DNA of 64,000 nt. It comes from Calycina herbarum (taxonomy: Eukaryota; Ascomycota; Leotiomycetes; Helotiales; Pezizellaceae). Below, piece by piece: positions 1 through 12,638 of this stretch (positions are counted from its first letter, which is position 1; every line of letters starts with the position of its first letter). Made by a program: the position numbers and the translations under genes. The stretch is taken from assembly GCA_001414485.1 (NCBI GenBank), contig LLEY01000082.1, forward strand, positions 62,001 to 126,000, read 5' to 3'. The notes under the pieces are model-generated. The model ran no database searches. It saw only the letters and a program-made list of their open reading frames with translations, and had not been told where the DNA came from.

Positions 1-720
1 AAATTTATATAAGCGGTTATCTAGCTAGACGATATTCTTAATTATACCTATAATAGTTAAGAACTATATATTCTACTTAGCTATTTTCTTATAGATATGT
101 ATCTTTAATCCTCTATAGAAGAGTTCTATAAGAGTAATAGTATCCTATTCTAACTTTATTCTATAACGTTAAAATTCATTAGCGTAATCTATTACTAATC
201 TAGTCTAGCGTAATTCTAAAAGCTTATATATAGCTGTTTAGATTATATTAAAGTCTTTAAAGACTTTTCTAATAGTTGTCTTAAATCCTCTCTAAGATTT
301 AAATATAATCTTAGTTAATTCTATCTTTCTATCTTTATTCTTATTTTTAAAGAAATCCTCTAAGTATAGCTAGGCCTATTCTAGTACTAATCCTCTAAGG
401 TAGAAGATAGCAAAGATAGTTCGTGAGTTATAATTACCTTCGAACTTATTAGAGTTGAAGTTAAAGTAGATGTTTATTTAGAGAAGGAATAAGTCGAGTT
501 CCTTTCGCTTCTTATAATACGTATCTAGTATCTTAACTTTAATTGATTTAAGTGCTTCGACCTTGTAGGGCTCGGGGGCGTCCGGTATACTAACATTATC
601 GTCGTTCCTAGTTAACTATATACTAGTAGGTGTTCTTCCGGTTACACTTCTAGATATTCCTACGACGTTAACTCGACTAGCATTCGGGCTAGCTACTACG
701 GTAGGAGTTGTTAGAGCCAT
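1..720 (-). pseudogene. Gypsy (family G, copy G1) gag, 5' part, RIP-mutated
   Basis: Minus-strand gag start of a Ty3/Gypsy chromovirus; the rest lies beyond the left edge. An ATG reads from 720, 31 bp inside the LTR at 752-1178. The stretch is colinear with 50160-50890 of the full-length copy G3, which identifies it. Reading frames are broken by many TAG/TAA codons, as expected from RIP (CAG and TGG turned to TAG). In G3 the equivalent ATG has become ATA. No product is expected. Confidence 0.8.
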
Positions 721-751
721 AGTAACTGAACTTCTAAGCAGGTGCTTAAAG

Positions 752-1178
752 TGTAACGAAACTTAAATAAACTAAACAAAGATAACTAAGTCTCGAAGGT
801 TAGTATATAGATAAGAAGTATAGATACGCTAGGTTGTTTACTTAGAAGTGAACTCGTTACTTATATCAAAGATATTAAATAATATAATAAGATTAATAAC
901 TAAAGTTAAGTACGAAGCTCCTATCTAGATAGTAGACGTGCTAGTATATATAGAACCTTCGTTCCTCTAAGTAGCTAACTCGCTCGTCGAGCTAGCGATC
1001 CAACGAGCTGGCTCGTCTAGCGATCCAGCGGTCTGTTACGTAATTAATATAATAAAATCCTTAGATCGCTTAGCTAACCTAACCGATCCCTATCTACTAT
1101 AAAAGTGTTTCGATAGTGCTTAACCTATTAGGACGCCGCCTAGTCTTCACTTATCACGTGTGTACGTGATTCGTAACA
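752..1178 (-). repeat. 5' LTR of Gypsy copy G1
   Basis: On the minus strand it begins TGTTACGAATCACGT and ends AAGTTTCGTTACA, the TG...CA form. It is 427 bp. The R/U5 part matches the LTRs at 8717, 24597, 44194 and 50908, but the U3 half (about 960-1130, with repeats of AGCGATCC) is unlike any of them. A CACGTG palindrome lies at 1155-1160. Confidence 0.85.
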
Positions 1179-3162
1179 TCTAGGACTAAATTAGAGTACT
1201 CTATAAGAACTTGTGTATTATCTTCGTCTACTTCCTAGACTATCTCTTTAATACTAGGTAGCTGAGAGTAATCGGGTTTATAATATCTAGGCTTACTATA
1301 GTAGTAACATATTATACTAGCTAGGACTTGATCCGTAGTTATTTAGCGTTCGGGAGTCGAGGTAGGTTTAAAAGTTCGGGAAGTAGTCTAAATAGTAGAG
1401 AAGGATCCTTGTACAGGTAGGGAGGGTGTTAGTATTATACTAGATAAGGGTTGAAAGGTAGTCTTTTTAACCGAAGTAGTTATACCGACTAGCTTAGTCG
1501 TATTAGCTATATATAACTTAGTATTTTAGCGTTTTTCCTTATCTAGAGCTAGAAGATCTACTACTATTTCGACGAAGTTATAGTTCTAACGTCTCTTAAG
1601 TATAGTAGCTAAGTTTCGTAGCTATAGTATAATCTTTTCCTATATATAGAAGAACTGTTCTAACTCTAGTATCCCTCTAAGTATAGCTATACTTGAAAAG
1701 CGACCTCTGAAGTTAGTAAAAGTTTCTCTAGTATAATTCTTTCTACCTATCTATAAGGCCTAGAAGGCGTTCTATATATCCTCTATCTTATATCTAGTTA
1801 AGAAATATAAATCTAAAAGTTTAATTATATCTTAATAATCGTAGAAAGTAATATAAATTAATTTAAACTTATATCTAGGCTTAAGGTAGTTCCTAGCGAG
1901 TCTAGTAGTTATTCTCTATATAAGAGCCTTTTAAGTTAAGCTTGTATTATAATAATCAGTATTTACTAGTAGTCTATTATATACTGATATCTTCTATTAT
2001 CGGTATATAGGTAATATACTATTATCTAAGAGTTTAATCTTTTCTATAATCTTACTTTTCGTAGGTTAGATAGGATTCAGACTACCTTCGAGGTTAAGTA
2101 GAGTGGTCTGCCGTCGAGAGAAGGTATTAGAGGTAGGATCTCTTAAGCGAAAGAGGTCTAGTATAGGACTTAGAAGAGAAGGAGAGTCGTTCTTAGATTA
2201 GGATCGTTAAGGTTAAGTGTCTCTGATTTAATTCCTAAGTTCGCTTATAATTAATTCTAACTATATAAACCAATCGTTGTTATCTTAAAGTTTTTCTTCT
2301 AAGCTTTATACTACGCCTCGTATCTCGTCTATATTAGAAAAGTCTTAGTTATCTTTAGAGTTTCGAGCAGGTTGCTTTCCTTTCTAGGACCTTTTGTTTT
2401 TAGACGTACGAGTGCGGTTTGTAGACCTTTCGGAGAGAGGTCTACTAGCTTCCCTAGTAGGTTGCTTAACGCTCTTAAGCGGAGCTTTAGAGAGACCTAG
2501 GGTCTCTTCTTATTCTAGTATATCGTATACCGTTCGAGGGGGTTAAGAGGTAGATTCGGGAGCCTTCTAGGTAACTATATATCGTCGACTATCTATATCT
2601 TATATAGTAATCCCTATATAGAGAGGGTTATTAGAAGTCTCGGGAATACTTAGTATATTCTACTCTTATCGACGTAAGAACCGCCTACGATTTTACTAGC
2701 TAACTGTTTAGATACTAAACCCCGGTGTTACTAGCTGTCTAGGTAGTCTCTAATTACCTAGCTATTTAAGGTTGTCGATATACTAATCTGAATGTAAGCT
2801 AAATCGAATTCGAAGTAAGTACGCCGGCGTGCTTAAGTGAGATATTATAACAGGCCGTCTCTAGCGGAGTCGAATTTAGTCTTTTAATATAATAATACGA
2901 AACAGATACTACTATAAAAGAGGTATATAGAAGTGCGTTCGATAGAATAACATATCCGAATACTAGGCTCTAATACGAAGGAAAAGACTAAATTAGTCTT
3001 TCTCGATAGAGAGGAGGTAGCTATTTATAAGAGGTTCAGATAATAGTAAGTCTAGAAGCTATCTAGCTTTTCTAAAACCTAAAACAACATCTGTATCGTA
3101 TTCTATTTAGCACGTAGACTCGGTAATTCCAATTCTAATCAATTCCTAATAGTTCTATTATA
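1179..3162 (-). mobile_element. LTR element family R, copy R1 (partial, interrupted by G1)
   Basis: The right LTR (2888-3162) and internal sequence match the complete element R2 at 27663-29914, in the same minus orientation. The left end is missing because G1 begins at 1178, so G1 probably inserted into R1. R1 keeps about 430 bp (roughly 1860-2290) that R2 lacks, so R1 is the fuller internal sequence. The coding capacity is wrecked by RIP and I could not assign it to Copia or Gypsy; no reverse transcriptase motif was seen in the part present. Confidence 0.7.
2888..3162 (-). repeat. LTR of element R1
   Basis: It aligns to both LTRs of R2 (27663-27974 and 29604-29914), starting with the TATAA form of TGTAACGG and ending CTATTATA. 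At 275 bp it is shorter than the 311-312 bp of R2, so it carries small deletions as well as RIP transitions. Confidence 0.75.
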
Positions 3163-5024
3163 CTAGTATTAATAAGTCTAGTAGTATTAAAAGTATATCT
3201 ATTCTTAATTAAAGTATATATAGTTATAAAAGCCTTTCTACCTATTATATAACTTAGATTAAGAGGTTGAGATCTAAGTTTATTTTACTCTAAAGAGGAG
3301 ACTTACTTTAGAGCTATTCTTTTTCTAAGTTCTTATAGATAAGTTCCTTATTAGCTGATTCTTCTCTAGACGCTTATAGTCTATAGGAGTTTATAAGCGA
3401 GTTTTCAGCGTCTTCTAATAGCTTAATAGCTATAGAGGGTTTTCGAGGAAGAGAGTATTTACTAGCGTAGTACCTAGGTTTATCGTAATTATAATAGATA
3501 ACGTCTACTATATTCTAGATAGGAGTTATACTCTTATAAGTAGGTAAAGGAGTCTTATAGTCTATAACTAGAGAGTAATAGACTAGGCTTTAGGTTAGCG
3601 GATAACTAATAGTAGTACGTAGAGCTAGAAGTTAGTAAGTTAATCTATAGCTAGTAGAGAAACCTCTTATAAGTAGGCAGCGGTTATAGCGAGCTATAAA
3701 GCGTTTCTTAATAGTTACCTCGTCTTTATAGACAGAGTAACAGCGGTTATATAACTGGTTAAAGGTTGCTAGAGTGATTTAGACTAGCGAGATACTTACT
3801 TAGAAAGCTAGTATAAGCTTCTAATATAAATCTTTAGACTACTTACTTAATAGAATATAAGCCTTAGTTATAAGGCTTAAGAAGATTGCTTTAAACATAG
3901 TAAAAGTCTTATTCTCTTATATTAAGAGTTTATAGAAGACCTTATAAGCCTCTACGGCTTCGTTACTATTTATAAACAAGATATCTAGATATATAAGTAT
4001 ATCTATAACGTCTATAAATAAGATAGAGGAACCGAAATCTATCTGTGGTTCTAGGTGCTCTTATACTACGCTGGAAGTAGCTATAAAGACGAAGGTAAGT
4101 TTGTCTTATTCGTCTTTAAAGAGGTTCTTTCTTATTTTACTAGCTAGGATAATCTGCTAGGCTTTATATAATAGAGAGATACTGTTCTTAAGTTTCTTAC
4201 TATCTTAGAACTTATAAGTAGAATTATTAGAACTAAATCGGGAACAGGAGAAGTCGGTAGTAGCCTCTTAGAAGGCTTACGTATACTCGTAGCTTAGGAG
4301 AGAGTTATTAGAGTAGTTTATAAATAATAGGATTTAGTAGAGTTATATACGTAAAGAGAGGATTTCAGCTTATAAACGAACGTTTTCGTCTATAGAAGGC
4401 TCGCTTATTATAGAGGAGGCAGGCGAGGGAGAGGCGACTCTAGAGGTGTTATCTAGTTGTTAAAGCTTAGTTCGAGACGAGCTAGTAGGTGTCTTCTCTT
4501 TTCTACTACGACTACTTCGAGTATTAGCTATTATATTATTAGAAAGAAAGGAGGAGAAGGTAGAGAGAGGTTATAAAAAGGGTTATATAGGCTATTACAG
4601 GCGTGTCTTTTAAGGAGATAAGTTATTATAGACGTAGAGATACTCGAGGGATTCGTTTATAGGAAGAGAAGCTGTTATAGACGGAGGAGAAGAGTTATAA
4701 TTATACTATTATAAGTGTAAGATCTTCTAGCTGTTATAAGCGTAGAATCTAGTCGATATTATAATCCTTTATAGAGAATAAAAAGAGTTAAGCTTTAAAT
4801 AATATTACGATCTATATCTAAAGACAAAGGTATAAGAGTATATATATATATATATTCGAGAATTTAAAGCTATAGTTCTAAGAACAAGGGAATATAGAAT
4901 ATATACTCTACGAAAAAGAGGTATTCCTATTAACTATAAAGAGCTTTTAATCTCGTTATAAATCCGTCTAAGCGTTGCGGCTCTGACGGTTATATATAGG
5001 ACCGAGAATTACGTGTTATAGACT
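3163..5024 (-). pseudogene. Gag-like CCHC retroelement fragment (element X)
   Basis: Reading the minus strand from about 4560 to 3290 gives a RIP-broken Gag-like frame that ends near a zinc-knuckle remnant. Around 3500-3420 the frame reads YNYDKPRYYASKYSLPRKP, which becomes a CCHC knuckle (C-x2-C-x4-H-x4-C) if RIP-type C-to-T changes are allowed for. No LTR of its own could be delimited. A run of alternating TA lies near 4840-4855. It abuts Gypsy copy G0 at about 5025 and is probably inserted in it. The family is not recognised. Confidence 0.5.
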
Positions 5025-8000
5025 AGCGCCGTAATAATAAGACTATATCGCTTAGGAGTAGTCGATAGAACAGATGTTATATACTAAAATAGAATTATTA
5101 ATTAGTAAACTATTCTAACGAAAGTTAATATTAAGAGATACTATTTAGATATATAATTCGATATTATTAAAATAGGAAGTAAGAAAGTAATACTTAGTAT
5201 ATTATAGATTTAGGAATATAATCTAGAAATCGACTAGAAAGCTAGAGTAATAACCTTTAGTTAATATAAATACATAGGCTTGTATTTGTAACTTTAAAGC
5301 TAGAACGAGGTTAGCGCTACCTCTTCTAAGGCGCTAGAACACCTTGCCTAGAGTTCTCTATAGACTAGTAAGAGAGCTAATAACGAAATACCTATATAAT
5401 ATAAAGAATTCGTGAAATTGTTCAAAGACCTAGAAGATATACGTGCTCTTTTTAAATATTAACTATAGGATTATAAGATTAAATTAATAGAGAGTTATAA
5501 TCTTAGGAAGTAGAAGCTTCGACTATATAACCGGAATAACTTAGCTTTATTAGAAAGTTATATCTAATAAGGAATAAAAAAGAGATGTATTTGAAAATCT
5601 AAATCGCCTATTTCCTTAAATATACTTATTATTAAGAAAAAAGATAATCTAAACAGATAAGTATATATTAATTATAGAGAACTAAATAATATAATAATTA
5701 AGAACGCTTATCTGTTACTAACCGGCTAATACTTATAGAATAAGCTAGGCTAGGTAAAGAAATTTACGAAACTAGATTAATAAAACGCTTATAGATTAAT
5801 TAGAATTAAAATAGGCTATAAATAAAAGACTACGTTTATCTTACTATTAAGACTCTATAAGTATATAGTAATGTCTTTTAGTTTAACTAATATACTAGCT
5901 ACTTATTAGAGATAGAATAATAGTATTCTAGAAGATCTTCTAAAAGTAACTATTATATATTATCTAGATAATATATTAATCTTCTTAGAAAATCTAGAAG
6001 AATATAAGAGCTATATAAAGGAAGTCTTATAGAGACTTACTAAAGTAGACTCTCGTCTAAAACTCTTGAAATATAAGTTTAGAGTTAAGAGAACTCTCTT
6101 TCTTAGATAGGTATTTAGCTTAGGAAAAATAGAAATAGATCTAGAAAAGATCTATATAGTTATTAAATAGGAATTACTAAAAAACGTTAAAGACGTGTAA
6201 TCCTTCTTAGGATTTGTTAATTTCTATTAATAATTTATTAAGAACTATATAAAGATTATAAAACCTATGTTAATACTAACTAGAAAAGCTATAACTTTTA
6301 TCTAGAATAAAAAGGCTAAAAAGGCCTTTTAGGAAATTAAAAGACAGTTTATAATAAGACCTATCTTATACGATTTTAATTATAAGAAACTAAGTATAAT
6401 AGAAATAGATGCCTTAGATATAGTAGTAGACGCTGTATATCTATAACCGAATAAAATAAGAAAGCTTATACTTATAGTATACTTCTTAAAAACTTTTAAT
6501 ATAGTATAATAAAACTATAGTATTTATAACAAAGAATTAATAGCTATTGTTCTAGCTCTTAAAGAATAGAGGATTTACCTCTAAAGTATAATATACCTAG
6601 TAATAGTACTTACTAATTATCTAAACCTAAAAACATTTACTATAACTAAGGAACTTATTATAAGACGCCTAGCTAAGTAGTCTAAAACCTTAGTAGGATT
6701 TAAGATAATTATTCGATATATTAGTAGAATAAGTAACACTCGAGCTAATACTCTAAGCCGGAAGCTAGGCTATAAGGAAAATAAAAAATACGTTAATATA
6801 GTAATATTAAAGTATAATAAAAACAGCGACTTAGTACCTACTATATATGAAATAGTAGTAACTAATATAAATAACATCTAGATAGATAAAATTTAGAGTA
6901 TATATAAAGGTTATAACTAGTACGTAAAAGGAAAACTATAGGTTCCTAGCTTATATATAAAAGAGTTCGTATAAGAATACTATACTACGCCTGCTTATAG
7001 TTACTAAGGAATTCGTAGAACTCTTTAATAGATAAGGTAATACTACTATATTAATTAATTATCTACGATAGTTAAGAAAGTAATAGTAGTATATAATACC
7101 TATACTAGAAATAAGGCTTCCTACTATACTTCTTATAAATAGATAAATACTACTCTAATACTATAAATACCTTAGAAATTAGTATCTTAGGATTTTATTA
7201 TTAAATTACTAAAATCTAAAGATCTAATAATAGGAGTTAAGTATAACTCGATTCTAGTTATTATAGAACGACTTATAAAGTATATAATTCTAATACTATA
7301 TATAGAATTAAGTATAGCTAAGGAATTAGTATTTATATTCCTTAAAGAAGTAGTCTTAAGATATAGACTACTAGAAGAAATACTCTTAGATAGAGATAAG
7401 CTCTTTATCTTAAAATTTTAGATTACTTTTATAAAACGATTAGGTGTAAAAAGGAAGCTTTCTATAGCTTTTTACTCTTAGATAAATAGAGGAAATAAAC
7501 AAATAAATCAAGTAGTTAAAACATATCTTTGTTATTATATAAACTACTAGTAAAACAACTAAGTAGAACTACTACCTCTAGTATAATTTATCTATAATAG
7601 TTTAGTAATAGAAATAATACTTATTATACTATTCTATACTAACTTTAAGTATAAATTAATAGTATATTAAGAACCGCTGTCTACGACTATCGACAATTAA
7701 CTTACTTATATTTAAGTCTTGAAAATTAAAAGTCTATATAAGAAACTCGTAGAGAACCTATAGTTTATAGCTAAAAGAAACATATACTACTATAACAAAC
7801 GACGTAGTTAGAAGCTAATACTAAAAGAGAGAGATAAAGTCTACTTAGTATAGAAAAACATCGATATAAAAAGACTAAGTAATAAGCTAGACTATAAAAA
7901 ACTTAGACTATTTAAAATCAAACGAGTTAAAGAACCTTTAAATTATAAACTAGCGCTACTAAAGATAATAAACATCTATCTAGTGTTCTATATATCCTTA

Positions 8001-9177
8001 CTCGAACTAGTACTACTAGGAGTTCTACTAGCTCTATTTATAGAAATTCAACTAATAAACCTAAACGCTAAGTATAAAGTTAAGAGGATTCTTAACTATA
8101 AACTTATTAGAGGATAAGTTAAGTACTTAATTAAATAGTTAGATTACCTATACTTAGAAAACACTTAGGAGCTAAAAAGCAATCTTAACTATTACTTAGA
8201 GGAACTTTAGAAGTTCTACTAACAAAACCTAGAGCTGCCTAGAACTCGGGACTAGGGTTAGATAAGGATATATTATTAGAAAGCACCTACTTAATAAAAG
8301 AAGCTATCTTAAAAGTAGGAAACCAGATAGACGAGAACTTAAGAGGAGGACTCGAAGGAGGAGAACTCAGAGGAGTAATAGAGAGTCGTTTATATATAGA
8401 GCTAAAGAAAAATCGATATATAGGTTTTCAAGGTCTAGAGAAAGGAACGACGAGATAGCTAAGGCTATTATAAGATCTTTTCAACCGAATACACTTAGAA
8501 TAATAAGAGGATTTAGAGAGCTCTAGAAAGTATTAATAGAACAGGTTATTACTAGACGTTATATAGATTCGATTTATATAATAAGAGCTAGACGCTCTTT
8601 TCGTTTAGTATAAGAAGAGGACATAGTTGTATATAAAGAAAGGTCGATATCTTTCTAATAATATATTTTAGAGTTATATTCTAGCGTAGAGACACGCTAG
8701 GCTAAGAAGGGGATAGTATTACGAATTATATACTAGTATATAAATAAGTGAAGTCTAGGTAACGCTCTAATAAGACAAACACTATTATAACTCTAAAAGG
8801 AAGAAAGGATTAAATATAGAAGATATATAATTCTAGGGATCTTATTATAGTTATATCACATAACTCGGTTAGGAGTAGTCAGGTAATAGAGTCTAGTTTT
8901 AAGAAGCTCTAGAAAGAGAGTTAGACTCTATCTTTAGGACTCCTGCTAAGCAGGACTCTAATATAAACGAAGGTTCTATATAAGACTAGTACGTCTACTA
9001 TTAGATAGGAGCTTCGTACTTAACTTTAGTTATTAATCTTATTATCTTATTTAATATCTTTAATATAAGTAACGAGTTTACTTCTAAGTAAATAACCTAG
9101 CGTATCTATACTTCTTACCTATATACTAACCTTCGAGACTTAGTTATCTTTGTTTAGTTCGTTTAAGTTTCGTTATA
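5025..9177 (+). mobile_element. Gypsy chromovirus copy G0: pol plus 3' LTR, 5' truncated
   Basis: The order on the plus strand is end of protease, reverse transcriptase, RNase H, integrase, chromodomain, purine tract, LTR. Visible RT motifs are VYINYRELNN (about 5660) and YLDNILIF (about 5965), the YLDD box with a RIP D-to-N change. RNase H shows YNKELIAIV and a TRANTLSR motif near 6740. The C-terminus (about 8080-8230) reads as a chromodomain, including VKYLIK-LDYLYLENT. A purine tract AAGAAGGGGATAG directly precedes the LTR. Sequence left of about 5025, including gag, is replaced by element X. Stops throughout; dead. Confidence 0.88.
8717..9177 (+). repeat. 3' LTR of Gypsy copy G0
   Basis: It is 461 bp, starts TATTACGAATTATA and ends AAGTTTCGTTATA, the RIP form of TG...CA. 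U3 and R/U5 both match the 463-bp LTRs of copy G3, so G0 and G3 are the same subfamily. The TATA-like box CTATATAAGA lies at about 8975. Confidence 0.85.
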
Positions 9178-9870
9178 TATAGTACTATAAGCTCTCTCTT
9201 AAACTTAGTACTATTATCGTAATAGAATTTATAAGAGGAACCGTTATTTAAGATCTAGTAAGCTATAAAATAATTAGTTTTTATTAAGTCAAAGTAAGGT
9301 AAGAATATACTAATAGCCTCGGTAATAGTCTTACTTTTCTTATTCTTTAAAGCGTATAGCTACACGTATCTTAAGAAGTGATCTTTAATCTAAAGAATCT
9401 ACTTAAAGCTCTATAATTCGTTATATCTAGAGAAGAAGAGTAGATTAGGTTAAGAAGTAAAGTCTATAAGATCTATATAGACTCTATTAAGGCAATAGTA
9501 TAAGGTAATTAGCTAGATAATAGTCGGTTTATAAGAAGCCCTTATAAGAGTATAGTATATATATCTCTTAAGAATAAACTCTACGTCTTTTTATAAGATC
9601 CTATAATATAACTCTATATAGCGTATATAAGTCTTATTTACACCTAAGTTTATTAGTTAATTAAATAAGAATAAGTAGAGTTAGACACTTACTAGTATAC
9701 TTTAGTCTACGATATACTCTAGTAATTAGATTAAAGACGTTATAGGTATAAACTACGTATCTCTTTAGATAATCTATTCTACGAACCGATTCAGGTTAAT
9801 AATATACTTATTATTAAGTATATACTCGTTAAGAGCTTTAAACTTTACTATAGATTACCTTACTCTTTCT
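9178..9870 (-). pseudogene. Integrase-core (rve-like) fragment
   Basis: Translating the minus strand between about 9480 and 9270 gives IDLIDFTS followed by KDHFLRYV-LYALKNKK and TITEAISIF, with TAG where tryptophan or glutamine would be. The spacing from the first D to D-H-F-x-R-Y fits the first two acidic residues of an rve integrase core. The diction differs from the integrase of the Gypsy family here, and resembles Ginger- or Gypsy-type integrases in general; the parent family is not identified. Many stops; no function expected. Confidence 0.5.
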
Positions 9871-10908
9871 ACTATCAGGAGACCTTAAGAGACTACTTGC
9901 TTTAGGTTTTATAGCTAATCACGGTACTTAAATCGCTTACGAGAAGTGAGATATCTCTTATTAGAAGAGGCTTTAAGATAGTCGTGAAATTCCTACTTAG
10001 CTAAAGCACTAAAGAGAGTGATATTTAGCGGTTCAGAGCCCTCAGAGGGGAATAGAGAGGCGAACCGGACCTCTTAAGATAAAGAGTAAGAGTTGTTAAC
10101 GTCTATAATAGCAGGGTAAAAGAGGGGTAAAGATAGGATAGAAATATAAGATTAAAATACTTTAGTTCTTTAAGAAAAAGAAAGAGATATCTAGTTAACT
10201 ATATAGAATAACTCCTAGTAGTAAGATAAGAGAGAAGTGCCGTTCTCCTAGCCTCTCTAACCTCCCCCTTTTTAACCGACCTACCTTGTTTTACCTACTT
10301 TTCACCTACCGACATACTTCTAAAACCTTAGCAAATATAAAGAAAGTTAAATATTACTACTAGGTATCTATTAATCTTATATCTAAGTTTTAAAAAAGTT
10401 TTAACTATTCTTTATTAGGCAGGTAAAGTGGGAATAGCCTCAAATAAGTACTAGGAGTGACGTGGAGAGAGTTTTGAAAAAAGTGTATTTGATTAAAATC
10501 GCGGTATTAGACACCCGATTTGGGCCATCTATTGGTTTGCGCAATCCAGAATTTATTGCCCAAATAGATTAGTCTAATTGCGCAATACCTCGTATTGCGG
10601 AACACCATAGCACAGATAGACAATCGACCGTTGCAATTTTCTGGTCACGATATTTCAAGGGAATTAAAGATGATTCTTCCAAGGGGCCCAGGCTTGCTTT
10701 CTAATTGTTTTAAATGTCTTAAAGTATCTAAGAAGTTTGCAATTGTTTCTCGTGAGAAGTGGTTTTGAAATTTTAATTGGTGGATGATCATTGGTCAAGA
10801 TAAGGTATTGGTTGGTTGGCTGTTGGTTGGAGACCAACCGATGGGCCATTTCAGCACATTCAGAAAAGAATACTCTTTTCCCAAAATAATTAACAGATAC
10901 CTGTCTTC
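9871..10908. other. AT-rich to normal-composition transition, no gene seen
   Basis: 9871-10440 continues as RIP-like, stop-rich DNA with no recognised domain. Between about 10440 and 10500 the composition changes sharply to that of the gene island, so this is a clear RIP boundary. 10500-10908 is the 5' flank of the P450 pseudogene, with nothing recognised. Confidence 0.5.
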
Positions 10909-12638
10909 ATGATGGTATTCACTAAATCCACTTTTTGGCGAACTATATTTGCTGTTTTCGTCGTCTTGTTGACTTTCTTCATCAGCAGGCTGTATAGAGT
11001 ACGGAGTTATGTCCGAAAACTCCAAAGACAAGGTCTAGTAAGTTTTTTATCCCTTATAGTTTGTCATTTTCTCACCTCAATTCAGCCAATGCCACCACAT
11101 CATTGGTTATGGGGACACTTGCCGCTGACAGCACACATCGTCGGTAGCCTTCCCAAACTGGCCCATGGGGTGTACTTGGGTGATCAAATCCGACAGCGTT
11201 ATCCCCAACTGAACACCGCATTCTATTTAGACATATGGCCTTTCGGAACTCCAATTCTAGTAGTCCTCAAACCGGACATGATGTACCAATTAACACAAGC
11301 GAATCAAATCCCGAAGGATAAGGGCATACGCAATTTCCTGCGGCCCTTGACCAGCGAGAAAGACTTGGTGACTTTGGAAGGCCCCGAATGGAAATACTGG
11401 AGGGCTAGATTTAATCCTGGCTTCAGTGCTAGCCATATCTCTATTTTGATCCCAGGAATGGTAGAGGAAACCGAAATATTCAAAAATATTTTGAAGGATC
11501 ATGCTGCTTCGGGTAAAATTCTGCATCTGGAGGAAGCCAGTCTCAACTTGACTATTGATATTATTGGCAAGGTTGTGATGTGAGTGATACCAATTTGAAG
11601 TACTGCAAACATATCATACTGACTATTTCTAGGGATCATAATTTCCACAGCCAAACGAGGTATAATGAGATGACTTCATCTCTTCGAAATCAAATTCTGT
11701 GGTGTACTACAGGTCTAAATTTCAATCTTCTTGAGTACATCAACATTTTCCGCCCTTTCGTCCACATGTACAACACGCGCAAAATGAATAGGTATCTCAC
11801 TAGGGAACTTAATTCTCGCTACAAGACTGTACGAGACGGCGAAGAAACTCAAAGCCCACTAGGAAAATCCGTTATTGATCTCGCGCTGAAAGCTTATCTT
11901 GCCGAAACGCCCTCTGCAAAGGGGATAAATTCCGCTTTCAGAGATCTTGCCACGGCACAGATCAAACTCTTCATATTCGCAGGTCATGATACCACATCGG
12001 CAGCAGCTGTTTTCACTTATCATTTATTATCCCAGCACCCTGCTATTCTAGCCTAGGCTCGGAAAGAACACAACCAGGTTTTTGGCAACGACGCTGCATT
12101 AATTGCAAGTGTGCTTTCTTCTAAGCCTGCACTGCTCAACCAGCTTTCTTTCACCCTCGCAGTTATCAAAGAAAGCATGAGGATATATCCCACCGTTGCA
12201 GCACTCCGAGATGGCCAACCAGGATTCTCACTCATCGGCGACAACGGTCAACGATTTCCAACAGAACACTGTTTAATTTGGGGTGACCACTATGCAGTTC
12301 ATCACAACCCAACACACTGGCCACAACCAGAATCTTTTCTTCCCGAGCGATGGCTTGTCACCGACGACGATCCATTGTACCCTCCCAGAAATGCCTGGCG
12401 TCCCTTTGAAAGGGGACCAAGGAATTGCATAGGTCAAGAGCTTGCGCTCACAGAAATCAAAGTCATGTTAGCGATGACGATAAGAGATTTTGATATTGAG
12501 GATGCTTATGAGGAGTTTGATTTAATGAAGGGGAATAAGAGGGGGGCGAATGTTAATGGTCAGAGGGCTTATATGATGCTTCGGGGTGGAGGACATCCAG
12601 CTGATCATTATCCTTGTAAAGTCAAGTTTGCGAGATAG
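10909..12638 (+). pseudogene. Cytochrome P450 monooxygenase, one internal stop
   Basis: Modelled exons are 10909-11037, 11086-11579 and 11633-12638; both introns are GT-AG (48 and 53 bp) and restore frame, giving QGL-PMPPHHW and KVVM-DHNFHSQT. The product would be 542 codons: an N-terminal membrane anchor (residues 9-28), an I-helix FAGHDTTS, ExxR as KESMR (E388-R391) and the heme loop FERGPRNCIG (Cys473), so it is a full-length microsomal P450. One in-frame TAG at 12054-12056 (codon 349, after QHPAILA) interrupts it. A CAG-to-TAG change would explain it and is the RIP-preferred CA context. No alternative intron removes the stop. Substrate unknown; similar in layout to secondary-metabolism P450s. 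It sits next to the RIP block and converges with the GH1 gene. Confidence 0.85.

Noticed and set aside
1..10490. Alternative genetic code or pervasive TAG readthrough in the AT-rich blocks
   Set aside because: TAG replaces both Q and W positions, with D-to-N and G-to-R changes alongside, which is RIP (C-to-T and G-to-A), not recoding; neighbouring genes use normal stops.
12000..12060. An intron removing the TAG in the P450
   Set aside because: Sequence on both sides (TYHLLSQHPAILA and ARKEHNQVFG) is conserved P450 coding and must be retained.
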